Assembly (NCBI GenBank): GCA_963850205.1
Contig: CAWKKJ010000011.1
Coordinates: 124,001 to 188,000, forward strand
Length of the DNA stretch: 64,000 nucleotides
Reading direction: 5' to 3'
Origin: JACVRW01 sp963850205
GTDB taxonomy: Bacteria > Actinomycetota > Thermoleophilia > Solirubrobacterales > Thermoleophilaceae
The notes beneath the pieces were generated by a model. That model searched no databases. It was not told where the DNA came from and worked only from the letters and a program-made list of their open reading frames with translations. The position numbers were made by a program, and so were the translations under genes. Positions 38,184-46,758 of this stretch are shown in pieces. The first letter of the stretch is position 1, and the number at the start of each line of letters is the position of its first letter.

Positions 38184-39340
38184 AGTTCGGCCATCTTCTC
38201 AGCTGGGTTGCGCCAGTCGAGGGTTTGTCGTGGCCGTCGGTTGAGTTGAGCGGCGACGCGGTCGAGTTCGTTCTGGTCGTGGATGGCTAGGTCGGTGCCT
38301 TTGGGGAAGTACTGGCGCAGCAGGCCGTTGGTGTTTTCGTTCGAGCCGCGCTGCCAGGGCGAGTGGGGATCGCAGAAGTAGACCTGCACCCCGGTGGCGA
38401 CGGTGAAGTTGAGGTGGCCGGCCATCTCTTTGCCCTGGTCCCAGGTCAAAGACAGCCGCAGCTGCTGGGGCAGCCGCCCGATCTGGTTGGCGATCTGGGC
38501 GCAGACAGTCTCGGTGGTGGCGTCGGCGCCGAGGTAGGTCAGCAGCACGAACCGCGTCTGGCGCTCGACCAGGGTGCCGATAAAGGAGCGGTTGTTCGCG
38601 CCCACGATCAGGTCGCCCTCCCAGTGGCCGGGGACGGCCCGGTCGCCGACCTCGGCCGGGCGCTTGGAGATCGGCACCATGTCCTTGATCTGGCCCCGCC
38701 CGGCGCCGCCGCCTCGCGGCCGGCGGCGGGAGCGGCCGCTGCGCAAGTACTTGGTCAAGTCCTGGCGAAAGCGGCCTCTGGACTGGACATAGAGCGACTG
38801 GTAGATGGTCTCGGCGGCGATGCGCAGCTCCGGATCGTCGGGGTAGTCGAGCCTCAGTCTGGCCGAGATCTGTTGCGGCGAGAAACGCTCACAGAGCAGC
38901 TCCCGCACCCGCCGCCGCAGCCGCGGGTTGCTGGCCAGCTTGGCCGGCTTGGGGCGCCTGGCCGCCAGGCAGGCCCGATCGTCGGCCAACGTCGCGCGAT
39001 AGCCACCACGGCCCCCGTTGGCGCCCACCTCGCGGCTGACCGTCGACGGTGCCCGCCCGATCCGCCGGGCGACCAGCCGCAACGACTCACCGGCCGCGAT
39101 CCCAGCCCGGATCTCCTCCCGCTCACCCAACGACAGCCGCAGCGGCGACCTGGGCCGACGCCGAGAACGCCGCGACGGCGTCCCCCCAGCCGCCGCCAGG
39201 ATCCGCTTCACGGTACGCACCGAACACCCCACCACCGCCGCCGCCTCCAACTGAGAAGCACCCAGCGAGATCTGATCCAGCACCACCAGCCGCTCCCGGC
39301 GGCTGAAGCGGTTGCCCTGCGGGCCGCTGCCTCTCCTCAT
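38171..39340 (-). CDS. IS30-family transposase
   Basis: 389 aa DDE transposase. N-terminal helix-turn-helix regions (ASQLEAAAVVGCSVRTVKRIL and the IS30-type SLRLVARRIGRAPSTVSREV) for terminal-repeat binding, then the catalytic core: PGHWEGDLIVG (first Asp), LTWDQGKEM (second Asp) and WQRGSNENTNGLLRQYFPKGTDL (Glu). Intact and of usual family length, so the element may still be active. ATG 39340 has GGAG 8 nt upstream. Confidence 0.95.
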   Translation of the reverse strand: MRRGSGPQGNRFSRRERLVVLDQISLGASQLEAAAVVGCSVRTVKRILAAAGGTPSRRSRRRPRSPLRLSLGEREEIRAGIAAGESLRLVARRIGRAPSTVSREVGANGGRGGYRATLADDRACLAARRPKPAKLASNPRLRRRVRELLCERFSPQQISARLRLDYPDDPELRIAAETIYQSLYVQSRGRFRQDLTKYLRSGRSRRRPRGGGAGRGQIKDMVPISKRPAEVGDRAVPGHWEGDLIVGANNRSFIGTLVERQTRFVLLTYLGADATTETVCAQIANQIGRLPQQLRLSLTWDQGKEMAGHLNFTVATGVQVYFCDPHSPWQRGSNENTNGLLRQYFPKGTDLAIHDQNELDRVAAQLNRRPRQTLDWRNPAEKMAELLLQ

Positions 39341-39373
39341 CGCCCATCTCCATTTCGGTCAACTCACAACAAC

Positions 39374-39388
39374 ACTGTTGCGATGACC
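39374..39388 (-). repeat. IS30 right inverted repeat
   Basis: ACTGTTGCGATGACC on the plus strand, reverse complement GGTCATCGCAACAGT, the partner of the left repeat. Confidence 0.8.
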
Positions 39389-39488
39389 AATGGAAACCAC
39401 CCGCCATATGACGACTTTCGGGGGCCACACTCGGCCCCGCGAGGTTCGGACGTGTCCCTGCTCGCCCGGTTCTATCGGCGGGCTTCCC

Positions 39489-39626
39489 TCAGCGGCGCTG
39501 CGACGTCACGAGGAAGAGCACTCCGGCCAGCCCCATCAGCGCGCCGGCGATCCAGGTCGTGGTCACCCCGATGGCGATGCCGACGGCGATGAAGGCAAAG
39601 CCCAGGGATCTGTATTGCTTCCGCAT
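39489..39626 (-). CDS. 45-residue two-helix membrane protein
   Basis: Short frame MRKQYRSLGFAFIAVGIAI... with two predicted membrane helices (LGFAFIAVGIAIGVTT and WIAGALMGLAGVLFLVT) and a basic end TSQRR. No family recognised. The call rests on hydrophobic pattern and on TACAAC placed 7 nt before the ATG, the same leaderless arrangement as at neighbouring genes. It lies divergently to dxr. Confidence 0.6.
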   Translation of the reverse strand: MRKQYRSLGFAFIAVGIAIGVTTTWIAGALMGLAGVLFLVTSQRR

Positions 39627-39633
39627 GGTGGCC

Positions 39634-39639
39634 GTTGTA
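39634..39639 (-). promoter_or_regulatory. -10 hexamer before the 45-residue membrane protein
   Basis: TACAAC on the minus strand, 7 nt before ATG 39626. Confidence 0.4.
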
Positions 39640-39663
39640 CCCGCTCGCCGAGGGGCCCAAGCG

Positions 39664-40824
39664 GTGGGGAGGCTCTCCCTAGACTCAATCCGGTGCGACA
39701 GCATCCTCATCGTGGGCTCCACGGGCTCGATCGGCACGCAGGCGCTCGACGTGGTCGAGCGCAGCGCCGATCTCGAGGTCGTGGGCCTCGCCGCCGCCGG
39801 CAGCCGGGAGCTCCTGCTCGAGCAGGCCGCCCGCTTCGGCGTGCGTCGCGTGGCTCTTGCGGACCCCGACGCCGCCGCCCGGGCCGCCGAGCACTCCGAG
39901 CTCGAGGTGCTGGCCGGGCCGGAGGGCCTGGTCGAGCTGATCACGGCCGGCGACTGCGACCTGGTGCTGAACGCCCTGGTGGGCTCCGCCGGGCTCGGTC
40001 CCACCGTGGCCGCGCTGGGGGAGGGGATCGACCTGGCGCTGGCCAACAAGGAGAGCCTGGTGGTGGGCGGCGAGCTCGTGACCGCTCTGGCCGAGGCCAC
40101 CGGCGCGCAGATCATCCCGGTCGACTCCGAGCACTCCGCCCTGCACCAGCTGATCGCCGGTGAGCGGCCCGGGACCGTCGAGCGCCTGGTGCTGACCGCC
40201 AGCGGCGGCCCCTTCCGGGGCCGGGACGACCTCGAGGGCGTGACGACAGAGGAGGCGCTCGCCCATCCCACCTGGAGCATGGGCGGGAAGATCACGATCG
40301 ACTCGGCCACGCTGATGAACAAGGGGCTCGAGCTGATCGAGGCCCACCACCTCTTCGGTGTGCCCTACGAGCGCATCGACGTGGTCGTCCACCCCCAGTC
40401 GATCATCCACGCCCTGGTGCACTTAAACGACGGCGCCTCGCTGGCCCACCTGGGCTACCCCGACATGCGCGTGCCGATCTCCTACGCGCTCCACCATCCC
40501 GAGCGGGCCGACGTTCCTGTGAAGACGCTCGACCTCGCCGAGGTGGGCGCGCTCACCTTCGAGGAGCCGGACGCAACCACGTTCGCCTGCCTGCGCCTCG
40601 CCCGCGAGGCCGCGCTGGCCGGCGGAACCGCCCCCTGCGTGCTCAACGCCGCCAACGAGGTGGCGGTGCACGCGTTCCTCGAGGGCGACCTCTCCTTCGC
40701 CGGGATCCCCCGGGTGATCGAGGGCACCCTGCGGGAGCTGCCGGCGCAGCCCCTGCATCACTTCTCCGACCTCTACGCGGCCGACGCCTCGGCCCGCGAG
40801 GTGGCACGGGGCGTGGCCGCGTGA
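39664..40824 (+). CDS. dxr: 1-deoxy-D-xylulose 5-phosphate reductoisomerase
   Basis: Second step of the MEP isoprenoid pathway (DXP to MEP, NADPH). 386 aa from GTG 39664 (GAGGGG 8 nt upstream). NADPH site ILIVGSTGSIGTQALDVV; ALANKESLVVGGEL; metal and substrate residues in PVDSEHSALHQ, TASGGPFRG, HPTWSMGGKITIDSATLMNKGLE and AANEVAVHAFL. An alternative start, GTG 39693, lies 7 nt after a -10-like TAGACT and would give MRSILIVGSTG, but is one base out of frame; an extra base near 39698 would explain this. rseP overlaps by 4 bp. Confidence 0.93.
   Translation: MGRLSLDSIRCDSILIVGSTGSIGTQALDVVERSADLEVVGLAAAGSRELLLEQAARFGVRRVALADPDAAARAAEHSELEVLAGPEGLVELITAGDCDLVLNALVGSAGLGPTVAALGEGIDLALANKESLVVGGELVTALAEATGAQIIPVDSEHSALHQLIAGERPGTVERLVLTASGGPFRGRDDLEGVTTEEALAHPTWSMGGKITIDSATLMNKGLELIEAHHLFGVPYERIDVVVHPQSIIHALVHLNDGASLAHLGYPDMRVPISYALHHPERADVPVKTLDLAEVGALTFEEPDATTFACLRLAREAALAGGTAPCVLNAANEVAVHAFLEGDLSFAGIPRVIEGTLRELPAQPLHHFSDLYAADASAREVARGVAA
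39680..39685 (+). promoter_or_regulatory. -10-like hexamer inside the annotated dxr start region
   Basis: TAGACT ends 7 nt before GTG 39693. It matches the leaderless pattern seen elsewhere and argues that 39693 is the real dxr start. Confidence 0.45.
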
Positions 40825-41933
40825 CCGCGCTCAGCGCGCTGCTGGCCTTCGTCGGCTTCGCCGTGCTGGTGATCCTGCACGAGCTCGGCCACTTCACCGC
40901 CGCCAAGGCCGTGGGCATGCGGGTGGAGAAGTTCTCGCTGTTCTTCCCGCCCACGCTGGCCTCCAAGAAGGTGGGGGAGACCGAGTACGCGATCGGGGCC
41001 ATCCCCGCGGGCGGCTACGTGAAGATCACCGGGATGAACCCGGACGAGGACCTGCCCGACGAGGTCCGGACCCGGGCCTACTACGCCCAGCCGGTGTGGA
41101 AGCGGATCTTCGTGATCGCGGCGGGGCCCGCTGTGAACCTGGTGCTGGCCTTCGTGCTGCTGTTCGTCTACTTCTCGCTCATCGGCCCGGAGACCGGCAC
41201 CAGCCGGGTCGGGTCATTGGAGAAGGGCTATCCGGCCGCCGCGGTGCTCGAACCGGGCGACCGCCTGGTGGCGGTGGACGGCAAGCGGGGCAAGCCCGAG
41301 CGGTTCTCGAACCTGATCGCGGGCCACACCTGCTCAGAGCAGCCCCCGGTGGAGGGCTGCAGGGCGAGCGAGCCCGCGTCGGTCACGGTGGTCCGCGACG
41401 GCCGTGAGCTCACCTTCGAGATCACGCCGATCTACGACCCGGACGCGCCGATCCCGGACAGCGAGGAGACTGGGCGGACCCGGGTGGGCTTCGCCTACGC
41501 CGCCGGGCCGCGGGAGCCGCTGCCGTTCGGGCAGTCGCTGGACGTGTCAGCAGACCGCTTCTGGTTCGTCACCAAGGCGACGTTGGAGCTGCCCGCCCGC
41601 CTGATCAACGCCGAGCAGCGCAAGGAGATCTCGGGAGTGGTCGGCTCCTACGAGGTCACCCGCCAGACCATCCTCAACAACATCGCCGAGGTGGTGGGCA
41701 TCCTGGCCATCATCTCGCTCTCGCTGGCCATCGTGAACCTGTTCCCGTTCCTGCCGCTCGACGGCGGCCACATCTTCTGGGCGATCGTCGAGAAGGTGCG
41801 GGGCCGGCCGGTGGCATTCAGCGTGATGGAGCGGGCCGGCGTGGTCGGGTTCATGCTGGTGATCCTGATCTTCCTGGTCGGGTTATCGAACGACATCGGG
41901 CGGCTCTCCGGTGAGGGCTTCGACGTGCGCTGA
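40821..41933 (+). CDS. rseP: Site-2 intramembrane zinc metalloprotease (RseP family, M50)
   Basis: 370 aa. Cleaves membrane-embedded anti-sigma factors or signal-peptide remnants. HELGH at residues 20-24 in the first membrane helix binds zinc with the Asp of FLPLDGGHIFW in a later helix. A PDZ domain (residues about 125-210, EKGYPAAAVLEPGDRLVAVDGK) lies between. The PDZ contains a small Cys-bearing insert HTCSEQPPVEGCRAS. GTG start overlaps dxr; the dxr-rseP pair is widely conserved. Confidence 0.94.
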   Translation: MTALSALLAFVGFAVLVILHELGHFTAAKAVGMRVEKFSLFFPPTLASKKVGETEYAIGAIPAGGYVKITGMNPDEDLPDEVRTRAYYAQPVWKRIFVIAAGPAVNLVLAFVLLFVYFSLIGPETGTSRVGSLEKGYPAAAVLEPGDRLVAVDGKRGKPERFSNLIAGHTCSEQPPVEGCRASEPASVTVVRDGRELTFEITPIYDPDAPIPDSEETGRTRVGFAYAAGPREPLPFGQSLDVSADRFWFVTKATLELPARLINAEQRKEISGVVGSYEVTRQTILNNIAEVVGILAIISLSLAIVNLFPFLPLDGGHIFWAIVEKVRGRPVAFSVMERAGVVGFMLVILIFLVGLSNDIGRLSGEGFDVR

Positions 41934-41949
41934 GCGCTCGTTGAGGGGA

Positions 41950-41955
41950 TAGGCT
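41950..41955 (+). promoter_or_regulatory. -10 hexamer before the acyl-CoA synthetase gene
   Basis: TAGGCT ends 8 nt before ATG 41964; no Shine-Dalgarno between. Confidence 0.45.
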
Positions 41956-41963
41956 GGGCGCTC

Positions 41964-43739
41964 ATGAGCGCCACGTCAGAACGCAACCGCACCGAGCGTC
42001 CCGTCGGTCTCGACGCATCCACCTTCGCCGAGGCCTTCCAGCTCACGGCGGCGGCCCATGCCGACCGCCCGGCGCTGCGGACCAAGGACGACGAGTTCGT
42101 GATGAGCTGGGGCGACTACGCCCAGAAGGTGCGCGCGGTGTGCGCCGGCCTGGCCGGCCTCGGCTTGGAGCCCGGGCAGGCGCTCGGAATCATGCTCACC
42201 AACCGGCCGGAGTTCCACTTCTTCGACTCGGCGGCGCTCCACCTGGGGGCCACGCCCTTCTCGGTCTACAACACCTACGCCCCGGAGCAGATCCAGTACC
42301 AGGTACAGGACGCCGGCGCACAGATCATGGTCACCGAGCGGGCCTTCCTGGACCGGGTGGGGTCGCTGGAGGGCGTGGAGCACGTGGTGGTGGTCGACGG
42401 CGAGGGCGAGGACGGCACGCTCACGATCGCCGATGTGGAGGCGGCGGGCGCGGCCGACTTCGACTTCGAGGCCGCCTGGCGGGCGGTGAAGCCCGACGAC
42501 ATGCTCACCCTGATCTACACGTCGGGGACCACCGGGCCGCCGAAGGGCGTGCAGATCACCCACGCCAACCAGATCGCGGCGGTGCAGGGCTTCGACCAGG
42601 TGATCGCCTTCCCCGCCGACGGCCGCGTGGTCTCCTGGCTGCCGATGGCCCATATCGCCGAGCGGGCCTGCAGCCACTACCTCCCGATCATGCTGGGCTT
42701 CACCACCACCTGCTGTCCCGACCCGCGCCAGGTGGTGGCCTACCTGCCCGAGGTGCGGCCCACCTGGTTCTTCGCCGTGCCGCGCATCTGGGAGAAGCTG
42801 AAAGCGGCCATGGAGGCCGGCATCGCGGCCGAGCAGGACGAGGCGAAGAAACAGGCCACGAACTGGGCGCTCGAGGTGGGCCTGCGCAAGGTCCGGGCCG
42901 AGCAGGCCGGCGAGGAGATCCCGCCTGAGCTGGCCGAGGAGTACGGCAAGGCCGACGAGCTGGTGCTGTCGAAGATCCGCGCCCGCCTGGGCCTCGACGA
43001 CGTGGAGTCCGTGAACGTCGGCGCCGCGCCCACCCCGCACGAGGTGATCGAGTTCTTCCACGCCATCGGCATCCCCCTCGCCGAGCTGTGGGGGATGTCC
43101 GAGACCTGCGGCTACGGCGCGTGCAACCCGCCGGAGCGCATCAAGATCGGCACCGTCGGCCCGGTCGCGCCCGGGGTGGAGATCGTGCTGGCCGAGGACG
43201 ACGGCGAGGTCCTCATTCGCGGGGCGGTGGTCACCGGCGGCTACAAGAACCAGCCCGAGAAGACCCGCGAGGCGCTGGACGACGAGGGCTGGCTGCACAC
43301 CGGCGACGTCGGCGAGTTCGACGAGGACGGCTACCTCAAGATCGTCGACCGCAAGAAGGAGCTGATCATCAACGCCGGGGGCAAGAACATGTCGCCGGCC
43401 AACATCGAGGCCAAGATGAAGGCCTCGAGCCCGCTGATCGGGCAGGTGATCGCGATCGGCGACGGGCGGCCCTTCAACGTGGGCCTGATCACGCTCGACC
43501 CCGACGTGGGACCGGGCTTCATCGAGCAGAACGGCGCCGACGCGGTCCAGGCCGAGGTCCAGCGCGGCGTGGACGCCGCCAACGAGCACCTGGCGCGGGT
43601 CGAGCAGATCAAGAAGTTCACGATCCTGGACGAGGAGTGGCAGCCCGGCGGCGACGAGCTGACCCCCACGATGAAGCTCAAGCGCAAGCCGATCCACGAG
43701 AAGTACCAGGCGCAGATCGAGAAGCTGTACCAGCGCTAG
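41964..43739 (+). CDS. Long-chain acyl-CoA synthetase (AMP-forming)
   Basis: 591 aa ANL-superfamily ligase that activates fatty acids as acyl-AMP and then acyl-CoA. P-loop LIYTSGTTGPPKGVQITH about residue 182, VSWLPMAHIAERACSHY (FadD15-like), LWGMSETCGYGACNPP, and the hinge WLHTGDVGEFDEDGYLKIVDRKKELIINAGGKNMSPANIE with catalytic Lys region near the C-terminus. Similar to mycobacterial FadD15-type enzymes. It separates rseP from ispG but has its own promoter hexamer. Confidence 0.92.
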   Translation: MSATSERNRTERPVGLDASTFAEAFQLTAAAHADRPALRTKDDEFVMSWGDYAQKVRAVCAGLAGLGLEPGQALGIMLTNRPEFHFFDSAALHLGATPFSVYNTYAPEQIQYQVQDAGAQIMVTERAFLDRVGSLEGVEHVVVVDGEGEDGTLTIADVEAAGAADFDFEAAWRAVKPDDMLTLIYTSGTTGPPKGVQITHANQIAAVQGFDQVIAFPADGRVVSWLPMAHIAERACSHYLPIMLGFTTTCCPDPRQVVAYLPEVRPTWFFAVPRIWEKLKAAMEAGIAAEQDEAKKQATNWALEVGLRKVRAEQAGEEIPPELAEEYGKADELVLSKIRARLGLDDVESVNVGAAPTPHEVIEFFHAIGIPLAELWGMSETCGYGACNPPERIKIGTVGPVAPGVEIVLAEDDGEVLIRGAVVTGGYKNQPEKTREALDDEGWLHTGDVGEFDEDGYLKIVDRKKELIINAGGKNMSPANIEAKMKASSPLIGQVIAIGDGRPFNVGLITLDPDVGPGFIEQNGADAVQAEVQRGVDAANEHLARVEQIKKFTILDEEWQPGGDELTPTMKLKRKPIHEKYQAQIEKLYQR

Positions 43740-43755
43740 GGGCTGCGGCCCCTAG
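43736..43755. terminator. Palindromic hairpin at the acyl-CoA synthetase stop
   Basis: CTAGGGGC/GCCCCTAG stem with TGCG loop, overlapping the TAG stop. No T-run; a possible transcription end. Confidence 0.4.
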
Positions 43756-43773
43756 TAGTCTCACCCGCCGCGA

Positions 43774-44476
43774 ATGGAGGGGGATGACGCGCCGCTGGAG
43801 GACCGCGACGCGCCGGCCGGTCTGGGCCGGCGCGGCTTTCTGCAGGTCGCGGCCGGCGCTCCGCTGATATGCACGCTGGGAGGCACACAGGTGGCGGTGA
43901 GGACCAGCGCGGACGTCGAGCGCGCCGACGAGGCCGCCGCCGCCGTGGCCCGGCCCGCCTCCGTCGAGGCGAGTGGGCCGGGCGACGAGTTCCCGCAGCC
44001 GGTGCCCGCTCCGGGGGGCCGGGTGCGCGAGTACTGGATCGCCGCCCGCGACGTGTCGTGGACGGTGACGCCCGGCGGCCGCGACGAGTGGATGAACCGG
44101 CGCGTGCCGCGCACCCGCTTCCGGGCGCTCGTCTACCAGCGCTTCGCCGCCGGCTTTGCCCGTGCGGTCGGCCCCGCGCGCATGCCGGGGCCCACGCTGT
44201 TCGCCGAGGTGGGGGACGTGCTGAAGGTCCACCTGCGCAACGCCGCGGCTGCGGGTCAAGCAGGGCGGCAAGGTCACCTGGCGCTGGCCGAGCACGGCGG
44301 GCGAGCCGCATGACGTGAAGGCCACGAAGGTCCCGAGGGGCGCCAAGAAGTTCCAGTCGGACCTGGCGGCGTCGGACTACTCGTACCGCCGCACGTTTCG
44401 CAAGCGGGGGCGCTACACGATCATCTGCTCGCTGCACCCCGACAACATGCGGCAGGCGATCCGGGTGGTGCGCTGA
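43774..44476 (+). pseudogene. Hybrid remnant of two cupredoxin-type genes (multicopper oxidase head, small cupredoxin tail)
   Basis: From ATG 43774 the first frame gives a Tat-like signal (GRRGFLQVAAGAPLICT), then a multicopper-oxidase start REYWIAARDVSWTV...MPGPTLFAEVGDVLKVHLRN, ending about 44245 just where the first copper-binding HxH of such oxidases should follow. From about 44249 another frame gives a cupredoxin end: LRVKQGGKVTWRW, EPHDVKATKV, SYRRTFRKRGRYTIICSLHPDNM with the type 1 copper His, Cys, His, Met ligands, and a stop at 44476. A deletion joining two genes, with a frameshift at the junction, explains this best. The ORF itself runs to 44313 in the first frame. Confidence 0.7.
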
Positions 44477-44487
44477 GGTGGCGTAGA

Positions 44488-44493
44488 TACCCT
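44488..44493 (+). promoter_or_regulatory. -10 hexamer before ispG
   Basis: TACCCT ends 8 nt before GTG 44502; TAGATA at 44484-44489 is an alternative. TACCC/GGGTA around it form a small palindrome. Confidence 0.35.
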
Positions 44494-44501
44494 TAGGGGT
44501 A

Positions 44502-45797
44502 GTGGCCTCCAGGCGACAGATCGACGTCGGCGGGGTGAAGATCGGCGGCGGGGCTCCCGTCGCCGTGCAGTCGATGACGAAGACGGAGACCGCGGACTAC
44601 GACGCCACCATGCGCCAGATCCACGCCATCGCCGAGGCCGGCGGGGATCTGGTGCGCTGCGCCGTGCCCCGCGACGACGACGTCCGGGCGCTCGAGCGGA
44701 TCGTGCGCGAGTCCCCGATCCCGGTGATCGCGGACATCCACTTCAACTACACGCTGGCCCTCAAGGCGATCGAGGCGGGCGCCCACTGCATCCGCATCAA
44801 CCCGGGCAACATCGGCGGCCACGACAAGACCGCCCTGGTGGTCGACCGGGCGCGTGCGGCGGGCGTGCCCATGCGGGTGGGGGTCAACTCCGGCTCGCTG
44901 CCCAAGCACCTGCACGCGCTGGAGCGGGAGAACCCGGTGGAGGCGCTGGTCACCGCCGCGGAGGAGTACGTGGGCCTGATGGAGGAGCTGGACTTCCAGG
45001 ACTTCAAGGTGTCGGTGAAGTCCACCAGCGTGCCCAACACGATCGCCTCCAATCGCCTGCTGTCGGAGCGGATCGACTACCCCTTGCATCTGGGGATCAC
45101 CGAGGCGGGAACGAAATGGTCGGGGTCGCTGAAGTCCGCGGTCGGCCTGGGCACCCTGCTGGCCGACGGCATCGGTGACACCATCCGCATCTCGCTCTCC
45201 ACCTTCCACGCGGAGGAGGAGGTCAAGGTGGCCTGGGAGATCCTCAAGGCCCTGAAGCTGCGCGAGCGCGGGCCGGTCCTGATCGCGTGCCCCACCTGCG
45301 GCCGGCTGCAGTTCGACATGGACACGGTGGTGGCCGACATCGAGGAGCGCCTGCGCCGCTACGACGACCCGATCGAGGTCGCGGTGCTGGGCTGCGCGGT
45401 GAACGGGATCGGCGAGGCTTCGCACGCCGACTTCGGCATCACTGGCGCCAAGAACGAGGGCCTGATCTTCGCTCACGGGAAACCATTACGCAAAGTGCCC
45501 CAGGAGCGCCTGGTGGACGAGCTGTTCGCGGAGATCGACAAGTCCATCGACGTGGGCCGCGTCCTGGTGGACGAGACCAAGGCCGCCGAGGGCGCGGAGT
45601 GGCTCGAGCGCATCGAGGAGGAGAACGCCGGCGAGCTCACCCCGGAGCGCATCGCCGCCCTGGAGGCGGCCGCGGCGAGCGCGGACGCGCTCGACAACGG
45701 CGGCGCGCTGCCGATGGCGGGGGCGGCCAAGGCGAAGCGCATAACGCTGGACGAGGACACCTCGCCGGTGAGCGGCCGCCGCTTCTCGCGGGCGTAG
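44502..45797 (+). CDS. ispG: 4-hydroxy-3-methylbut-2-en-1-yl diphosphate synthase
   Basis: Sixth step of the MEP pathway, reductive ring opening of MEcPP by a 4Fe-4S enzyme. 431 aa from GTG 44502. TIM-barrel start GGAPVAVQSMTKTETADYDATMRQI, VIADIHFNYTLAL, RINPGNIGG; cluster Cys residues in LIACPTCGRLQFD and AVLGCAVNGIGEA plus a downstream Glu. The last 60 residues (ETKAAEGAEWLERIEEE to the C-terminus) extend beyond the E. coli enzyme. With dxr and uppS this window codes for three isoprenoid steps. Confidence 0.95.
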   Translation: MASRRQIDVGGVKIGGGAPVAVQSMTKTETADYDATMRQIHAIAEAGGDLVRCAVPRDDDVRALERIVRESPIPVIADIHFNYTLALKAIEAGAHCIRINPGNIGGHDKTALVVDRARAAGVPMRVGVNSGSLPKHLHALERENPVEALVTAAEEYVGLMEELDFQDFKVSVKSTSVPNTIASNRLLSERIDYPLHLGITEAGTKWSGSLKSAVGLGTLLADGIGDTIRISLSTFHAEEEVKVAWEILKALKLRERGPVLIACPTCGRLQFDMDTVVADIEERLRRYDDPIEVAVLGCAVNGIGEASHADFGITGAKNEGLIFAHGKPLRKVPQERLVDELFAEIDKSIDVGRVLVDETKAAEGAEWLERIEEENAGELTPERIAALEAAAASADALDNGGALPMAGAAKAKRITLDEDTSPVSGRRFSRA

Positions 45798-45856
45798 GGC
45801 TCGGAAAAGCAGCATCGAGGGGGCGAAATCGACGTCGTTGGTTCCTTCGTGTCCAT

Positions 45857-46751
45857 ATGGGACACCGCCGAACCACGGTGCCGTTCGAGAAGCGTCTCGC
45901 GGCGGTCGCCCGGCGCCAGCACGGCATGGTCAGCCACGCGCAGCTGAGAAAGCTGGGGCTCGGGTCGGGCGGCATCTCGAAGCGTGTTCGGTCCGGGCGA
46001 TTCACCCGAATGCATCGCAATGTCTGCCTGGTGGGGCAGGCGCCGCCCACCCGCAGGGGCCGCTTTATGGCTGCCGTTCTGGCCTGCGGCGAGGGGGCGG
46101 TGCTCAGCCACCGCAGCGCCGCGATGCTCTGGGGTCTGATCCCCTGGGGGCGGGCCCAGCCCGAGGTCACCGTGCCCGGCCAGCGGGGCCGCAAGCACGC
46201 CGGCATTACGGTCCATCGGCCGGCCTTGGAGGCCGAGGAGGTCACCATCGTGGACGGCATCTCCGTGACCACCGTCGCCCGGACGCTGATGGACCTATGC
46301 CGACCTCGTCTCCCGCCGTTCGCTGGAGCGCGCCTTCGACAAGGCCGAGTACCTGCGCTTGGACTGCAGCGGCCTGCGGGTGGTGCCTCACCGCAAGGGT
46401 GCTCCCTTACTTGCTGCAGTTATGAGCGATCACCAGGCTGGGACGACCCTCACCCGCTCCGAGCTCGAGGAGCGCATGCTGGCGCTGTGCCGGCAGAACG
46501 ACCTCCCGCCGCCCGAGGTCAACCACTACGCCGAGGAGCGCGAGGTGGACTTCGTCTGGCGCGCGCACAGCCTGGTCGTCGAGACCGACGGGTGGGCCGC
46601 CCACGGCACCCGCCGGGCCTTCGAGCGCGATCGCGCCCGGGACGCGGACCTGGTGGTCGCCGGCTGGCGGGTGGTGCGGATCACCCACCGCCGCCTGGAG
46701 CGGGAACCCCAGACGGTGGCGCGCCAGATTGGGAGCCTCCTGCTGGCCTGA
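45857..46751 (+). pseudogene. AbiEi-like / DUF559 protein gene with a +1 frameshift
   Basis: First frame from ATG 45857: HTH-type AbiEi antitoxin head (RLAAVARRQHGMVSHAQLRKLGL, GAVLSHRSAAMLWGL, TTVARTLMDL). At 46298 one extra T breaks the frame: CTA-T-GCC. The other frame continues ADLVSRRSLERAFDKAEYLRL and a DUF559, Vsr-like nuclease fold, ELEERMLALCRQNDLPPPEVN, EVDFVWRAHSLVVETDGWAAHGTRRAFERDRARDADLVVAGWRVVRITHRRL, ending at 46751. Deleting that base gives a roughly 297-residue protein, the usual length for these actinobacterial proteins, whose function is unknown. The 3' part alone (46359-46751) is an open frame. Confidence 0.8.
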
Positions 46752-46758
46752 GATCGCA

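Larger units (their letters stand above)
38169..39388 (-). mobile_element. IS30-family insertion sequence
   Basis: About 1220 bp, bounded by imperfect inverted repeats: left GGTCATTGCAACAGT (38169-38183) and right ACTGTTGCGATGACC (39374-39388), differing at one position. It holds a single intact transposase gene whose stop codon lies inside the left repeat. No convincing target-site duplication is seen (left flank AGGC, right flank AATGG), so the exact ends or the insertion history are uncertain. It lies between cdsA and dxr, which are neighbours in many bacteria. Confidence 0.88.

Noticed and set aside
38160..39398. Target-site duplication of the IS30 element
   Set aside because: Flanking bases on the two sides do not match over 2-5 bp, so none is reported.
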